DNA of 64,000 bases from Unio delphinus (GCA_029339505.1 JAQISU010000025.1:2744501-2808500), one strand, 5' to 3'. Numbered from the stretch's first letter, positions 10,381 through 20,410 are shown. A program made the numbers and translations. Notes: generated from the sequence alone by a model not told the origin.

Positions 10381-11841
10381 TACATCAAACTAAAATCAAT
10401 CAGTGGCAACTCTAACCGCGATGTCAAAAAATCTGTTTATCATGGTGAATAAATTTATTAAGACATAACACAATATCGATGATCTCAAATGAGCATATTG
10501 TGATGAATCTCCTTCGTAGTATTCAACGATGGTTTCAATTCGTTTATTATTTGATAAATAAGCAACTGTTTGAGAGAAGAGTTCGTCTTTTGCTGTTGTA
10601 TCCGCGATAATAAAATCCAATTCTGCATCATCGGTTACCAATCTGGTACATTTTCGTTTATTATTGGGCCTGCCCTTAGTAAATTTTCCAATTATTATTC
10701 TTCCGAGACGTTTTTTTTTTCTTCTTCCTCTACGAGTTTACCTAGAAATACGATATCGTAATCATCTAACTCTTCTGTCTTCTGGGTTTGGTAACCATAC
10801 ATCGGTTTGTTTCCGGTATGAGATTATCGCCGTGGATACAGTTAACGTCGCTAACATCCCTTTATCCAACAGGAACCTTAAAAGTGCTACCGGAGTCCAT
10901 TTCTTTACGCGGAGATGTTTTCCCACCCAGAGATAAAATATCTCATGAAGACCATCTATGAATTTGAATGATGTCACCCTGGCAAATCCGGTTAAATCAG
11001 CGTCGGGTAAACTCCCGTTAATAGCTACTCTGGTCATCTCATGCGTGGGATGACCAAATCGTTTAAAGTATTCACCGCATTCTCCCAATCCGAGAAAACT
11101 CGCGGGGTAGCATGATGACATATCAACTGACATCATATCATTGAGGTTATATTTTGTATTCCATAAACCACCGCAGCTGTTTTCTACGCTGCTAACTCTA
11201 ACATCTTCGAGAAGATCAGCGCGAGTTGGTTTCCACGAATTCTTTTCTCTGGCAAAATGAGCTGCAACTGATGGCACCGTAAAACAATTTCGGGTAATTT
11301 CATCGGCATGTTTCGTATACTTCAACGTGAGATTATTCATTTCCGCTTGAAGTTCTTCTGTTTGGTATAAATCTCCATTTGTCCGAACAAATTGATGGTA
11401 TTTTCCTCCTTGTTCTCACTTAAACAACCACACAGAAACAGGATCGGTTTTATTGATATCATAGATACAATCAAATATGTCTCCGCGATAGTATTTTATT
11501 GTTCGTGATGCTGGAAATACTCGCACGGAACTACTCCATGCATGAGAATTGTGATCTATGATTTCGATTGGGATACCATTCTTTTTATATTTTTATCGCG
11601 TATAAAACATCTCCGGTGAGAGTTTTTATGGTAATAGGAATTTCTTTTCCAATGTTGCAACATCATTTATTGATGCTACTGTGGATTTAACAGATTCAGC
11701 CCACTCAGTTATTTTTATTTTCTCAGTTCGGTTAATCAATTTCCTCGTAGAGCATTTTCAAAATGTTCCATTACTCGCTCTGCAACATTGTTCAACATCG
11801 TTGAAAACTTCATCGGGGATATTTTTTAACATCGGGGGCAT
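10381..11841 (-). pseudogene. protein-primed family B DNA polymerase, broken
   Basis: The best start is the ATG at 11841. The polymerase core shows motif A as VDMSSCYPAS at about 11124-11095, where D-x-x-S-x-Y-P is the family B signature. A GKFT motif B-like segment follows, and a YYEGDSSQYAHLR block precedes motif C. Motif C is visible as VRVATD (ending 10396), but the next codon, usually serine in the D-T-D-S type motif, is TGA, so the catalytic motif is cut. Several more stops and frameshifts occur between 11340 and 11841. No 3'-5' exonuclease motifs were identified with confidence. The enzyme would replicate the element. With the helicase it forms the replication arm of the genome. Confidence 0.85.
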
Positions 11842-11880
11842 TTATTTTAAAGATTCCATATATTACAGCGCTTACCTGAT

Positions 11881-12165
11881 ATGCTTGATTGTAATATCTG
11901 CTATCGGTTTAAATTAACGCCCCAGGTTTTGTTTCATCGGATTAATTTACTAATTTCATTTTATCTCGCGTTGAACTCATTACGCGTTTACAATGATCAA
12001 ATAGCACGTAACAAGGTCATTTATCAAAATCGTGAACAACTAAAATCATTTATCACTGTTTGTAAACTAATCAAAAAGATTGAAAACGACGCCAAGGAAA
12101 TATTTGCTGAAGAGCGTCGAAAGAAGGTTGTCATTGAAGAATTTGAAAAGATGTTATTGGATTGA
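11881..12165 (+). CDS. plus-strand coiled-coil ORF inside the viral element, unknown
   Basis: A 94-codon open frame. Its last 65 residues are rich in K, E, R and I with heptad-like spacing (for example KLIKKIENDAKEIFAEERRK). It is divergent from the polymerase, with 39 bases between starts, and convergent on the minus-strand coiled-coil gene, with stops about 16 bases apart. This tidy placement suggests a real small gene rather than chance. The first 30 residues are hydrophobic and may be non-coding. No family is recognised. Confidence 0.4.
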   Translation: MLDCNICYRFKLTPQVLFHRINLLISFYLALNSLRVYNDQIARNKVIYQNREQLKSFITVCKLIKKIENDAKEIFAEERRKKVVIEEFEKMLLD

Positions 12166-12181
12166 AAAATCTTTATAATTT

Positions 12182-12746
12182 TCACCGAAGATAATGTTTA
12201 TGAACCTGTTGATGCGTCGTAGATAAAATTCCCATTTTCGCTAGTTCGATATCATTTTCAAAATTAATTTTCTCCTCGTTGATATTTTTTAGTATTTTTT
12301 TCTGCCATTAAAGCTCTATAATTGCGTTTAATATATCTCTTTCTTGGATTAACTGTTTGACAGCTGCTATACCATTTTCCTTATATGTTCTAAATTTTAT
12401 AACAACTTGTTGTTGTTGTGCAATGGTTGTTTCCATGGTAGTTTTTCTTCGTTGTATTTGGTCATAATATCTTCCATGGTTGCCCTGAGTTGGTTTCGTT
12501 CCATAGTTAACTTCGCGATCTTTTCTCGCAGTTTAGAATTCTCCTGACGAACTTCTCGTTGTGTTATACGTTACTGTTTTATTGCGGCGCGATATTCTGC
12601 TGCGGAACTTCCTGTTGTAGCATACATCGGTTCTTTTGACCATATTTTAGACAACCGCGATAATCCGATCTTGTATTCCCGAGACACTTCAAGAGGGCGT
12701 TTAATTCCCCTCAACGATAATATTTTTTTTCGTCATCGGTGGTCAT
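12182..12746 (-). pseudogene. coiled-coil protein of the viral element, broken
   Basis: ATG at 12746 to TGA at about 12182, with at least three frameshifts or stops. The middle is strongly coiled-coil (REVRQENSKLREKIAKLTME and MRNQL-type heptads), followed by a glutamine run encoded by CAACAACAA and another helical segment. No enzymatic motif is seen. Virion or scaffold proteins of this kind are common in Polinton-like genomes, but the role here is unknown. Confidence 0.5.
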
Positions 12747-12749
12747 ATA

Positions 12750-13240
12750 TCAATCGCAGATTTTTATGCCAAAAAATTATACTCGGAAATTATATTTACC
12801 TTCCACGGGAATAAAAAAATATACTTGGAAATCGCGGTCAGAAATTACACGCACATCTAAAAATTTGCTGGATTTTTCTCGCAGATATTTTTTTTCACTG
12901 AGACCTTCTCGCGTTGAAATCATAATTTCCGATCAGAAATTTTCCAATTTCGAGCTGAGTATTTCTTTAAGGATATCTACGGTCATACACGAGTGAACAT
13001 AATTTATTATCTGATCGCGATTACAGCTAATCATCGTTATAGGATCGCGTTGAAGTTGTTTCATCTGATGATCCGTAAGCACAGAATCCTCATTGCCAAA
13101 TCTGTCCACGTAGAATTCAAAGTTACCTGTGATTGTTTCATCGAATGATTTTCTAATGGCGTCCTCGAGTTTATCCTTGTCGTAGACGAATACTTTGCGT
13201 GAGTGTACATTATTGTAATCGTATGGATTCAATTTGGAAA
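12750..13240 (-). pseudogene. unrecognised viral-element protein, frameshifted
   Basis: Two overlapping open segments on the minus strand are compatible with one gene of about 160 residues. The first carries NPYDYNNVHSRKVFVYDKD and an ITMISCNRDQII block. The second continues with STREGLSEKKYLREKS and an FLDVRVISDRDFQVYFFIP beta-rich stretch. It sits between the coiled-coil gene and the penton-like gene in the same direction. I do not recognise a family. A structural or minor virion protein is a contextual guess. Confidence 0.45.
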
Positions 13241-13266
13241 TTCAAAGGATTTCACGATAAAAATCC

Positions 13267-15410
13267 CTAGGATTTCACATCGAGGGTGATTTGTAGTTGT
13301 TCCCCTGACAGATCAATCAAGTTAAAATCATGATCAACTAGTCTGAAATTCATTGCTGATATCGAGGAATTAATTGTTGTAAGGTATACTAAATTAGTCG
13401 GATTCTCTGCAATCACACTTCGCCGGGAAACACCTGGGGAAAACGTATACAAGACTTAACCTTGATCTGCTTCACTTGACGATGATATATCAATGCTATT
13501 ACTACCTAATACGGCATCGCAAATAAGATGCAACGCGATGACCGCTTTTATATCGACGTTACACGGTGATACATGTCTACCTATTCCATCGGAGGAGTTA
13601 TTCCATCGGATAAAATCTACTGGAGGTTTTGTTTCTTCCCAGTGGTGTTGTATCCATGGGAAATACTCGTCGATGAGATAACTGAGCGATTTTTTCAATT
13701 CGGGGACCTTATATCCTGGAAATTTATATTCTTTTATTGTATCCGCTGTTAATGATCGGTTTTTTACAAATCTCTCGTTGTCGTCAGTTATTATTTTAAG
13801 TAACTGATCATTGAGATAATCCATATCGTATGTAATTTGATTTAATACCTTAATCTGTTGAATTACCTCACCACAAGAGGGTATTGCGTTTCCCAACGTA
13901 GAAGTTCGAAAATATTGTCGTAGTTGTTGTAATTTTGTTTGATATAGCTTATTAGCGTTATTAAAAATATCTAGTACGGTATTTAATGTAACAAACCAAC
14001 CACATTCAGCAGCAGATTTCCATGCTATACAACCAGATAAGTTATAATGATAATCTCCTGGTTTGTAGACGACATACTCGTATGGTATATCATCATGCGT
14101 TTTTAAAAGTTAAGAGTAAGATGACAGTAATCAAAATGGATTTCAGGGTCAGGGGTGTCTTTTGTGATCCAATCAGATTTCTTTGGTTCTTCTATCTGGG
14201 GGTGGGGGTGTTTTTATCCAACTGTCGTGTATCCGTTAGAAATACTCGTCGATGAGATCATTGAGCGATTTTTTCAATTTTCGGACATTATATTCTGGAA
14301 ATTTATAATTGAGTAGTGTATCATTCGTCAACGAAAGCACTGTTAAAACATTTTGTTTGTTTGGACCGCTATCATCAATTATTATTTTAAGTAATCTCGT
14401 ATTGAGATAATCCATATCGGACATAATTTGGTTTAACACCTCAACGTGTTTAATAATTGTATCGAGTGAAACTGTTATATCGCTGAGATACTCCTGAAAA
14501 TATTGTAGTAGTTGTTGTAAATTTGTTTGATATATTTGTCTGATTTTACCAAAAATATCCCCGTAAACTATTTGATGTAATAATAAACCCTCCTCGAACA
14601 GGTGGAAGATCAAAACGTCATACTATATTATGTTAGTTCTTCATAGCTTCCTGGTACATCATAAACACTATACACGTATGGTAAATTTGTCTCGGTTTTT
14701 AAAAAATGAAACTCACGTCCATTATTTAAATCAACATCATGGGCAGATTTATTGGTTGTGATAGAATCAGATCTTTTATGCTCGAGTAAACGCGGATGAC
14801 CAGCATATATTGGTGACTTTTTTCCGGCCGTCCTAATACGGTTCTGATTGTACTGTTAAATATATCTACGGCGTATTCTCGCGAGTTTAAATTGATGACG
14901 GATGATAACAAATGTTCATGACTAGTTATCTTGATGTGAAAATCTTCTCCTCCTTTTATTTTTTCCGGTGATTGATTCTATTCTGTGTTTAATCTCAGTG
15001 TTGATATCTTCTATATCAACCCCCCCCCCCCCAACCTGGAATATATATTGTTCGCCAATCAGGAGTTCCATCGGGTTTATTTTTATACGAGAACATTAAG
15101 CTGTTATTGGGTGGTTTTTCCCCAAAATGATCCAATCTGATATTAGGCCAGCTATTATATACTCGAAGTTGAGTTAACGCGATCTCCTTTGCTTGGATCG
15201 GAGTTGGAAATTCACCTATGAATTTCGAGTTATTTGACAACATCGATATCAACATTGTTTTCATCGAATGGTGTTCTCCGCTATTTGTTGAAGTAGTTGT
15301 TTTGTTGATGCCATTATCCTCTACGCATATTTCTAATTTTGACATCGCGGAGTCATAAATGTGGACCAACGAAGAGAACTCACTATCGGATATTATTGTG
15401 TCATCGAGCG
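13267..15410 (-). pseudogene. penton base-like capsid protein, broken and internally duplicated
   Basis: The N-terminal part (from about 15410) has the recurrent element-family pattern of a strand that ends in IALTQLRVYNSWPNI, then a WRTIYIPG turn. Near 14850, FNSTIRTVLGR matches the family's conserved mid-region. The C-terminus (13452-13267) has YTFSPGVSRRSVIAENP and LVDHDFNLIDLSGEQLQITL, which match the jelly-roll end of penton-like proteins in adintovirus-like elements. Two middle segments, 13456-13896 and 14236-14613, are clearly related to each other (MDYLN.., LKKSL..LIDEYF) and make the gene longer than expected. Many stops occur. The poly-C run at 15020-15032 may itself be a frameshift site. 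The role would be pentameric vertices of the capsid. Assignment rests on recalled family patterns. Confidence 0.65.
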
Positions 15411-15479
15411 GTTATGATATCATCGCGGATAATTGAGAATACGCGGTTGATACCGTATGAAACTTAACGATGTAGTCTT

Positions 15480-15772
15480 GTAGTTTACGCTGACTACACG
15501 ATGATATTTTTTTTTGTTATTATGGAAATTGTCGCCGCGATGGTTGTTGCCGCGACCACACATATTGGAATAGCTACCGGAACAATCATTATCACCAAAG
15601 AAAGTATTATTCCCGCGGAGGTAATTACACCTGAAACCGAATACACGGTTACGTAAACAGCGGTAATTCTTCGTCGATACTTTTTTATTTTTGTCTGGTA
15701 TTCCTCGGTTAACGACTTGAGTTTAGCCTGTAGTTGTATGACCTGGTTATATCGTTATCGTCTGCGACATTG
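15480..15772 (-). pseudogene. coiled-coil and transmembrane protein of the viral element
   Basis: A short ATG-led segment at 15772 is one base out of frame with the body. The body then reads QVIQLQAKLKSLTEEYQTKI, a basic KKYRRRI patch, and about 45 mostly hydrophobic residues (VSGVITSAGIILSLVIMIVP and a second alanine/isoleucine-rich stretch), consistent with one hairpin or two membrane helices. It could be a virion-associated membrane protein. Similar coiled-coil-plus-hydrophobic small proteins recur in this element type as I remember it. The function is unknown. Confidence 0.5.
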
Positions 15773-15985
15773 TTGTTGTTATTAAACAAAGACAATTTCA
15801 ATTCAGTTGTTTACTTAAATCAGATACAAGTTCTACGTACCAAGTTATAAATGACCTAGCCAAATGTGGATCTACGGTGGTTAGTCATAAACCGTTTAGT
15901 TTCATCCTTGTTGATGATCGTTGATAATGTATTGTTGTTGACACTGGATGACTACAGCGATGAACAACTAAACTGGATCGGAGAC
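15773..15985. other. short unassigned gap in viral element
   Basis: Frames on both strands are broken. It may hold the 3' end of the fiber-like gene or promoter DNA. Confidence 0.4.
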
Positions 15986-16625
15986 ACCAATGTTAATCTG
16001 TGAACTCCCTTGATGGTGGCAGTGATATTTAATATGTTATTCTCCGGTATCCAAGTAAATTATCCATGCTGGATCGTGTATACCATATTAACAATATTTG
16101 CTTTTTCATGAGGATTTTTTGTTTTATCAAGTGTGCTTATCATCCATGGAAAATCATGTTTGATAGCCTCGTGAATTTTCTTGATCTCATCGATGGATGT
16201 TTTAATATATTGGATTTTTATATCGATGCTATCTAATGGACCACCAAAGAATTTATTAACGATGTTTTACGAAACTTTCCAAATTGTTTTACGTGGTCTT
16301 TATACGCAGATAGAAGTGTTGCTAGTTCATCAATGGCGGTTTTTATCTGTGTGAGCTTCGGTGTGGTCACCGGTGGAATTCCAAAGGAATTGAAAATAGG
16401 CAGTTGATTATCTGTAACGGATTTTTAGAACCCCTTGAATTGATTTACGTGGGCGTTATACTCATCATTGAGTGTTTTTAACGATTCCACCGATGATAAA
16501 TAATTCTCGCTGAGTGCTGTTAATCTATCCGATATTGTTGCTGATATAAGTTTCTTTACCTGTTCGAGGGAAACACCCTTTATTTTTCCTGGACGAAATA
16601 GTGATCTTCCCCAAATATCTACCAT
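15986..16625 (-). pseudogene. possible fiber- or spike-like protein of the viral element, broken
   Basis: ATG at 16625 gives MVDIWGRSLFRPGKIKGVSL, an N-terminus resembling the D-I-W-G-R-S-L-F leader of candidate attachment or minor virion proteins in these elements. It is followed by helical segments with three related blocks containing LTALSENYLSSVESLKTLND, LTQIKTAIDELATLLSAYKD and IKIQYIKTSIDEIKKIHEAI, suggesting an internal helical repeat. At least two stops or frameshifts occur, after 16425 and near 16270. It starts seven bases after the protease stop. Attachment function is a guess from position and the N-terminal motif. Confidence 0.45.
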
Positions 16626-16632
16626 TATACCT

Positions 16633-16977
16633 TTATGATCTCTTTAAAACGTTATCGCTGGTGTACTCATTCACGGTTTTATAAGGTGGTTTGGAAGAGT
16701 TTGAAATCGCCGTTAACACGTTAATGACATCTCGGCCGCATATCGTAGGATCGATTAATGTCTGCGTGGGTAACGTTGAATACCAAACAAGAGGCTTTAA
16801 CTCGGATACGTATTTGAGAAATTCGTTTGGCGGTGATAGTCCATACGAGTCAAAATAAACAATTGATCGTGGATGTATCGTATAAGCTACCGAATGAGTT
16901 ACATGTTCAGTGTTATCATCGAGATTAATTATAACTGTTTCTGGTATTGATGGATGATTTGGTAATTGATCTCTCAT
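16633..16977 (-). CDS. adenain-like (Ulp1/C5) cysteine protease
   Basis: ATG at 16977, 114 codons, one of the few unbroken frames. The catalytic set is visible: H28 (THSVAY), D43 in IVYFDSYG, Q72 (LPTQT), and C80 in the PTICGRDVINVL helix start. The usual tryptophan after the histidine is serine, and the Q-to-C distance (8) is one more than in adenovirus protease, so activity is uncertain. Such proteases cleave capsid and core precursors during virion maturation. The start overlaps the stop of the pX-like gene by four bases (ATGA), and the next gene starts seven bases downstream, typical of a packed late gene block. Confidence 0.78.
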   Translation of the reverse strand: MRDQLPNHPSIPETVIINLDDNTEHVTHSVAYTIHPRSIVYFDSYGLSPPNEFLKYVSELKPLVWYSTLPTQTLIDPTICGRDVINVLTAISNSSKPPYKTVNEYTSDNVLKRS

Positions 16978-17523
16978 GAAAACACCTCTGAAAAAACATC
17001 GGTGTTATTGTCTGTTTGTGTATCTGGTGAATTAGCTGCCCGGTAATCGGAAGACTTTTCCTTTTTTTCCCCTGTCCTGTCCAGTGCCTTTACAATAGCC
17101 GGGGCCATCAACCATGGGAGTATTCCTCCCCTCTTTCCTTTTCTGTATTCTTGGTAGGTCTCTCTGTTTGCTGTTGCACCCTTGATAATTTTATTTAAAC
17201 CAGCAGAGCCGGCAGCACTAGCAGCACCTAACTCAACAGTCGTAGCGACAGCAGGAGCCGCTGCGGCAACTAATCCTGGAATAGCAGAGAAGAGAAGGAA
17301 ATATTCCGCCTGATTTGATTATATTAGAAATTGCGGAGGATGAAAACTCAAACTGTATTCCTGTTTTTGCATTTAACGCTTTATTAAAATGATTAAGTTG
17401 AGTTTTCGTCAGAGATAGTTTATTTGGTCCTCCATTAGCTATATATTCACATTTCAAGGTTATCTTTGCCCCGCACGCAGCACAGGTTTTCAATTGTAGT
17501 TTCTTTATCTGACCAGGTGTCAA
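16974..17523 (-). pseudogene. pX-like small hydrophobic virion protein, frameshifted
   Basis: The first part reads from about 17523 (start uncertain, no clear ATG) with TPGQIKKLQLKT, a CAACGAK insertion, LSLTKTQLNHFNKAL and KSGGIFPSLL. In a second frame an alanine/glycine-rich segment (AAAAPAVATTVELGAAS) and a basic tail follow, ending TGA at 16974-16976. The order Gln/Lys-rich head, S/T-K-T-Q-L, GGI/F hydrophobic core and basic tail matches the small X-like or cement-like virion protein found beside the protease in adintovirus-like elements. One frameshift near 17290 separates the halves. The role would be capsid-associated or DNA-condensing. Confidence 0.55.
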
Positions 17524-17597
17524 GGTAACATTAACATGACTATACGATATTTTTATTTAGATAACAGTTCATCTAATTGCGTTATGTTTTTGTATTT

Positions 17598-18915
17598 CAT
17601 TACAAGTTTTCTATTGGCGCATCAACTACTTTCATTCTTCCACCACCACCTTCGAGTGTCATTGTCTTATTACTAAGAATTACAGCGATTGCTCTATATG
17701 GCCCACGATCAGGAGGAAAGTCTCCTATACGAGCTTGAAATTTTATGTCAACGACAGAGTGTTTAGATAAATCAAGATGTTGCAATGAAAAGTAGTACAT
17801 CGGATATAAATTTTGAAAATCCCATTGTGATATTTGTAGTCCGGTATCAATATTTTGATCGCGTCCCATATATGACCACAAACGAGATACACGCGAGCTA
17901 TTTGGTTATTAGGATAATCGATCAGAAGATTTTCGGCGGTCTCCTGCTGATTGCTTACTCGTAATGATACCTCGCTGACAGCTAGTTTATAAAATATCAT
18001 ATGACCCTACTGTTGTTTATTAGCTCCATCTACTCTGTTTTTACTTTGCAGTGCGATTAAAATAAATCGGGGCGCGGAGATATTTTTTGTTAACGCAACC
18101 TGCCAGGTAAACGTCCCAACAGTGGTATTTCTCTGAGTAGCTGTTGTAACATCCAACCATGACAACAATGATTTTCCTCCGCGATCCATAAAAGATAACA
18201 AACGTGTTTCTATAGCTAACGAAGGAGTCATTATTGGCATCCACAATGATAACTTGGATATATCTACTTTACCATCACCAAAACCAGCACCGTGCCAAAT
18301 AGCATCATCATCATTTGATTTTCTCATAAGCACCACAGTATGACTAGCACCAAAAATAACTTTTCTAACATCTCTACAAAACCCAAATATATGATAAAGA
18401 GGAATCGCGCAAAGAAATCTACCATCGGGGTTCAACATCGATTTTCGATTTAGAAATCCTAGATTAAAATTATTATTAGTGCCCATAACAACAGCTTCAA
18501 CATCGGTAGCAACATTTGCATCGCTATTTTTTTTTACTCTTAAAGCAAATGGATTAATATCAGCGTTGTCAGTAATATCCTTCGCAAACATCATTGAATG
18601 ACCGGCAGATCAGAGAAAATCATCGGAGTATCTTTCTAGTCCCAATATCATGCTTGCAACATCAACACCATTATCGATAGATTCTATCCTGTTATAGTTA
18701 ATCTTTGTATGGGTGCATCCATATCGAAAGCATCATCTGAAATCGACTGGAACATATTATTATATAACCGCTGATCTAAATCATAATCTTCTAAGACCAG
18801 AAACAGCAACCAAATTAGCAACAACATTTCTTTTGGAATCATCATCTGATTGTACCAACGGTACCAATTTTTGAGCTACTATATCATTTACTACTTTATT
18901 TACCAGAGGCGGCAT
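17598..18915 (-). pseudogene. double-jelly-roll major capsid protein, broken
   Basis: The best start is the ATG at 18915 and the stop is at 17598-17600, about 440 codons, the usual size for this capsid family. Recognisable blocks in order: SIDNGVDVASMILGLERYSD (N-terminal), IFGFCRDVRKVIFGASHTVV with LMRKSNDDDAI (the most conserved block), KLSLWMPIMTPSLAIE, then VGTFTWQVAL with PRFILIALQ. In the second jelly roll come LAVSEVSLRVSNQ, LIDYPNNQIARVY, LYPMYYFSLQHLD and the final AVILSN..MTLEGGG strands. At least three frameshifts or stops split it (near 18000, 17880 and 18620). This protein builds the icosahedral shell as hexon-like trimers. Its presence is the key argument that the element derives from a virion-forming virus. 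Confidence 0.85.
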
Positions 18916-18954
18916 TAATTCCGTAGACGGAAGTTTTACCGGTTTTCGCTTTCC

Positions 18955-19176
18955 TCAAAATAACGACATAAGCTTTTCCCTGATGGTATTAAACACGTTA
19001 CCAGCTAAATCACCAACCGCGCCGACAGGTTTATTACCAATAGCACCAATAGCCTTTGACGCTAGTTCTTTACCAACGGATATAACTTTAGGAGCAATCC
19101 TAGTGAACAACCCCGAGATGATATTACCCAATCCATCTCCGTAGTATACTTTGTATACAATTAATCTCGAGTTCAT
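18955..19176 (-). CDS. pVI-like small virion protein
   Basis: ATG at 19176, 73 codons, unbroken. The YYGDGLGNIISGLFTRIAPK segment, followed by small-residue helix SVGKELASKAIGAIGNK and a hydrophobic end IREKLMSLF, matches the G-x-G-L-x-x-I-x-x-G-L-F-R/T-x-x-A-P pattern of the minor capsid protein that precedes the major capsid gene in Polinton/adintovirus genomes. It may be an amphipathic membrane-active or cement protein. It lies 40 bases upstream of the capsid start on the same strand. Confidence 0.65.
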   Translation of the reverse strand: MNSRLIVYKVYYGDGLGNIISGLFTRIAPKVISVGKELASKAIGAIGNKPVGAVGDLAGNVFNTIREKLMSLF

Positions 19177-19286
19177 GACGTAAACTCTAGTTGGTTTGTT
19201 GTGGCTATGATAGTTGATAATTTTATTTAGATGTTATTTCTCTAATCAGTTATTAATCGCCAGTGACTATGATAATCATCAACCAT
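19177..19286. other. short intergenic gap in the viral element
   Basis: Broken frames only. It may contain the promoter for the pVI-like and capsid genes. Confidence 0.4.
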
Positions 19287-20191
19287 CATCAACCAATTCA
19301 TCAATGAAACCAAGATATAGAACATTATCCATAAAACCACCTTGAAAATGCTGCTGGCAGATATCAGCCGCTTCATTAATTATCTCCGGGGAATTATTTC
19401 CACGGCGTTTTCCCCGATGAGAATTTCCAGTCGTAATATATCATCGAGAACACTTCGCGAACAAGGAGCAAAATCACCACCATGAACTTTCAATGTAGAA
19501 GAATATCCACCTGCAAATTTCTCACCTGTTGCACCCTGTGTATCATCGTCTTCTCGATCAGACGGGTGTTATTTCTGTTGTTTAGGTTGTTGTTTTTGTT
19601 GTTTTTGTTCTTGTTTTCGTTGTCGATCTTCTTTTCTTAACTGTTCTTTTACAGCTTCATGTCTTCCATATAATTCTCCCGCTAAATCGATATGTCACAT
19701 ATTTTGAATCATTTTTGTTAATTTGTTTTATTTGAATTCTAACCTTAAAAACCACAGCAACCAAATGTGTCATATTTTTGATAAAATTTCTTTGTTCTGG
19801 TTTTAAGTACTTGATTTTATCGTAATAACCCATAACAGCAAAATTAATAAAATCATTTATATCCCTCTTATCAATACGAGCTGAAGCTTCCTCTGTAAAT
19901 CTATTTCGTAATTCGTCAACTCTTTCTCGTCTGTTTTTTTTTGGGACCTAATCGAGAAGTCTCCTCTTGTTTAGACTATTCTACTATGTTTTCGAGTGGT
20001 GATAACAACTTTTCAGTAGCCGTAGTTACCGGCTTAAATAATTGTTCAGTGTCAGCGGTAAAATCAAATCGTTGTTGTTGTCTCGCTTGGAGACTATCTC
20101 TAAAAGAATCTCTCACCGGAAGAAATTTCTGTATCGCAGTCAACCTCTCTCTGGTTAATCTAGTGATCTGCGCCTCTCCGATATTTGCCAT
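19287..20191 (-). pseudogene. charged coiled-coil protein at right end of viral element, broken
   Basis: ATG at 20191, twelve bases inside the right inverted repeat. MANIGEAQITRLTRERLTAI opens a helical N-terminus that stops at 19976. A second frame then carries RERVDELRNRFTEE, YLKPEQRNFIKNM and, after it, a glutamine- or lysine-rich low-complexity zone around 19570-19640. A third frame carries FAGGYSSTLKVHGGDFAP and ends with QQHFQGGFMDNVLYLGFIDE. The total would be about 290 residues. I do not know the family. Its position at the end next to the terminal repeat is common for early or packaging-related genes, but that is inference. Confidence 0.5.
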
Positions 20192-20202
20192 GTATTAACA
20201 CG

Positions 20203-20410
20203 TATATGATTAAATTTATCGCAGCCCTTATGATAATTTAAGATTAATTAATCGCAGCCATATATCTGAATGTCGATGAAACCCTAAAATTATGATCAAT
20301 CTTTGTAACTTATTTTAATAAAACGAGAACTACATTGAAAGTTACAAGAAACCTTTTTTTAGCAAAATATAAGCCGCACAAATTTTGTAGGGTACAGCCT
20401 TCCTGCTGTT
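20203..20410 (-). repeat. right terminal inverted repeat
   Basis: Its reverse complement begins AACAGCAGGAAGGCTGTA and aligns with 6694-6905. It also carries two TGCGATTAATTAATC-type motifs in the same arrangement, one now changed to TGCGATAAATTTAATC. Confidence 0.93.

Larger units (their letters stand above)
6694..20410. mobile_element. Maverick/Polinton (adintovirus-like) integrated DNA virus, degenerate
   Basis: The element is bounded by inverted repeats at 6694-6905 and 20203-20410. It is flanked by a direct ACATT at 6689-6693 and 20411-20415. Inside are the hallmark genes of this class: DDE integrase, PolB polymerase next to an SF1 helicase, FtsK/HerA-type packaging ATPase, adenain-like cysteine protease, double-jelly-roll major capsid and penton-like proteins, with small core or minor proteins. 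It also has a parvovirus-type PLA2-like domain. Polintons usually make 5-6 bp duplications, carry terminal repeats of hundreds of bases, and are 13-20 kb long. All three agree. The two inverted repeats differ at roughly one base in six or seven by eye, and most genes carry stops and frameshifts, so the insertion is old and inactive. Confidence 0.94.

Noticed and set aside
6694..20410. Intact, possibly active virus
   Set aside because: Stops and frameshifts break nearly all large genes, including polymerase motif C and the ATPase P-loop.
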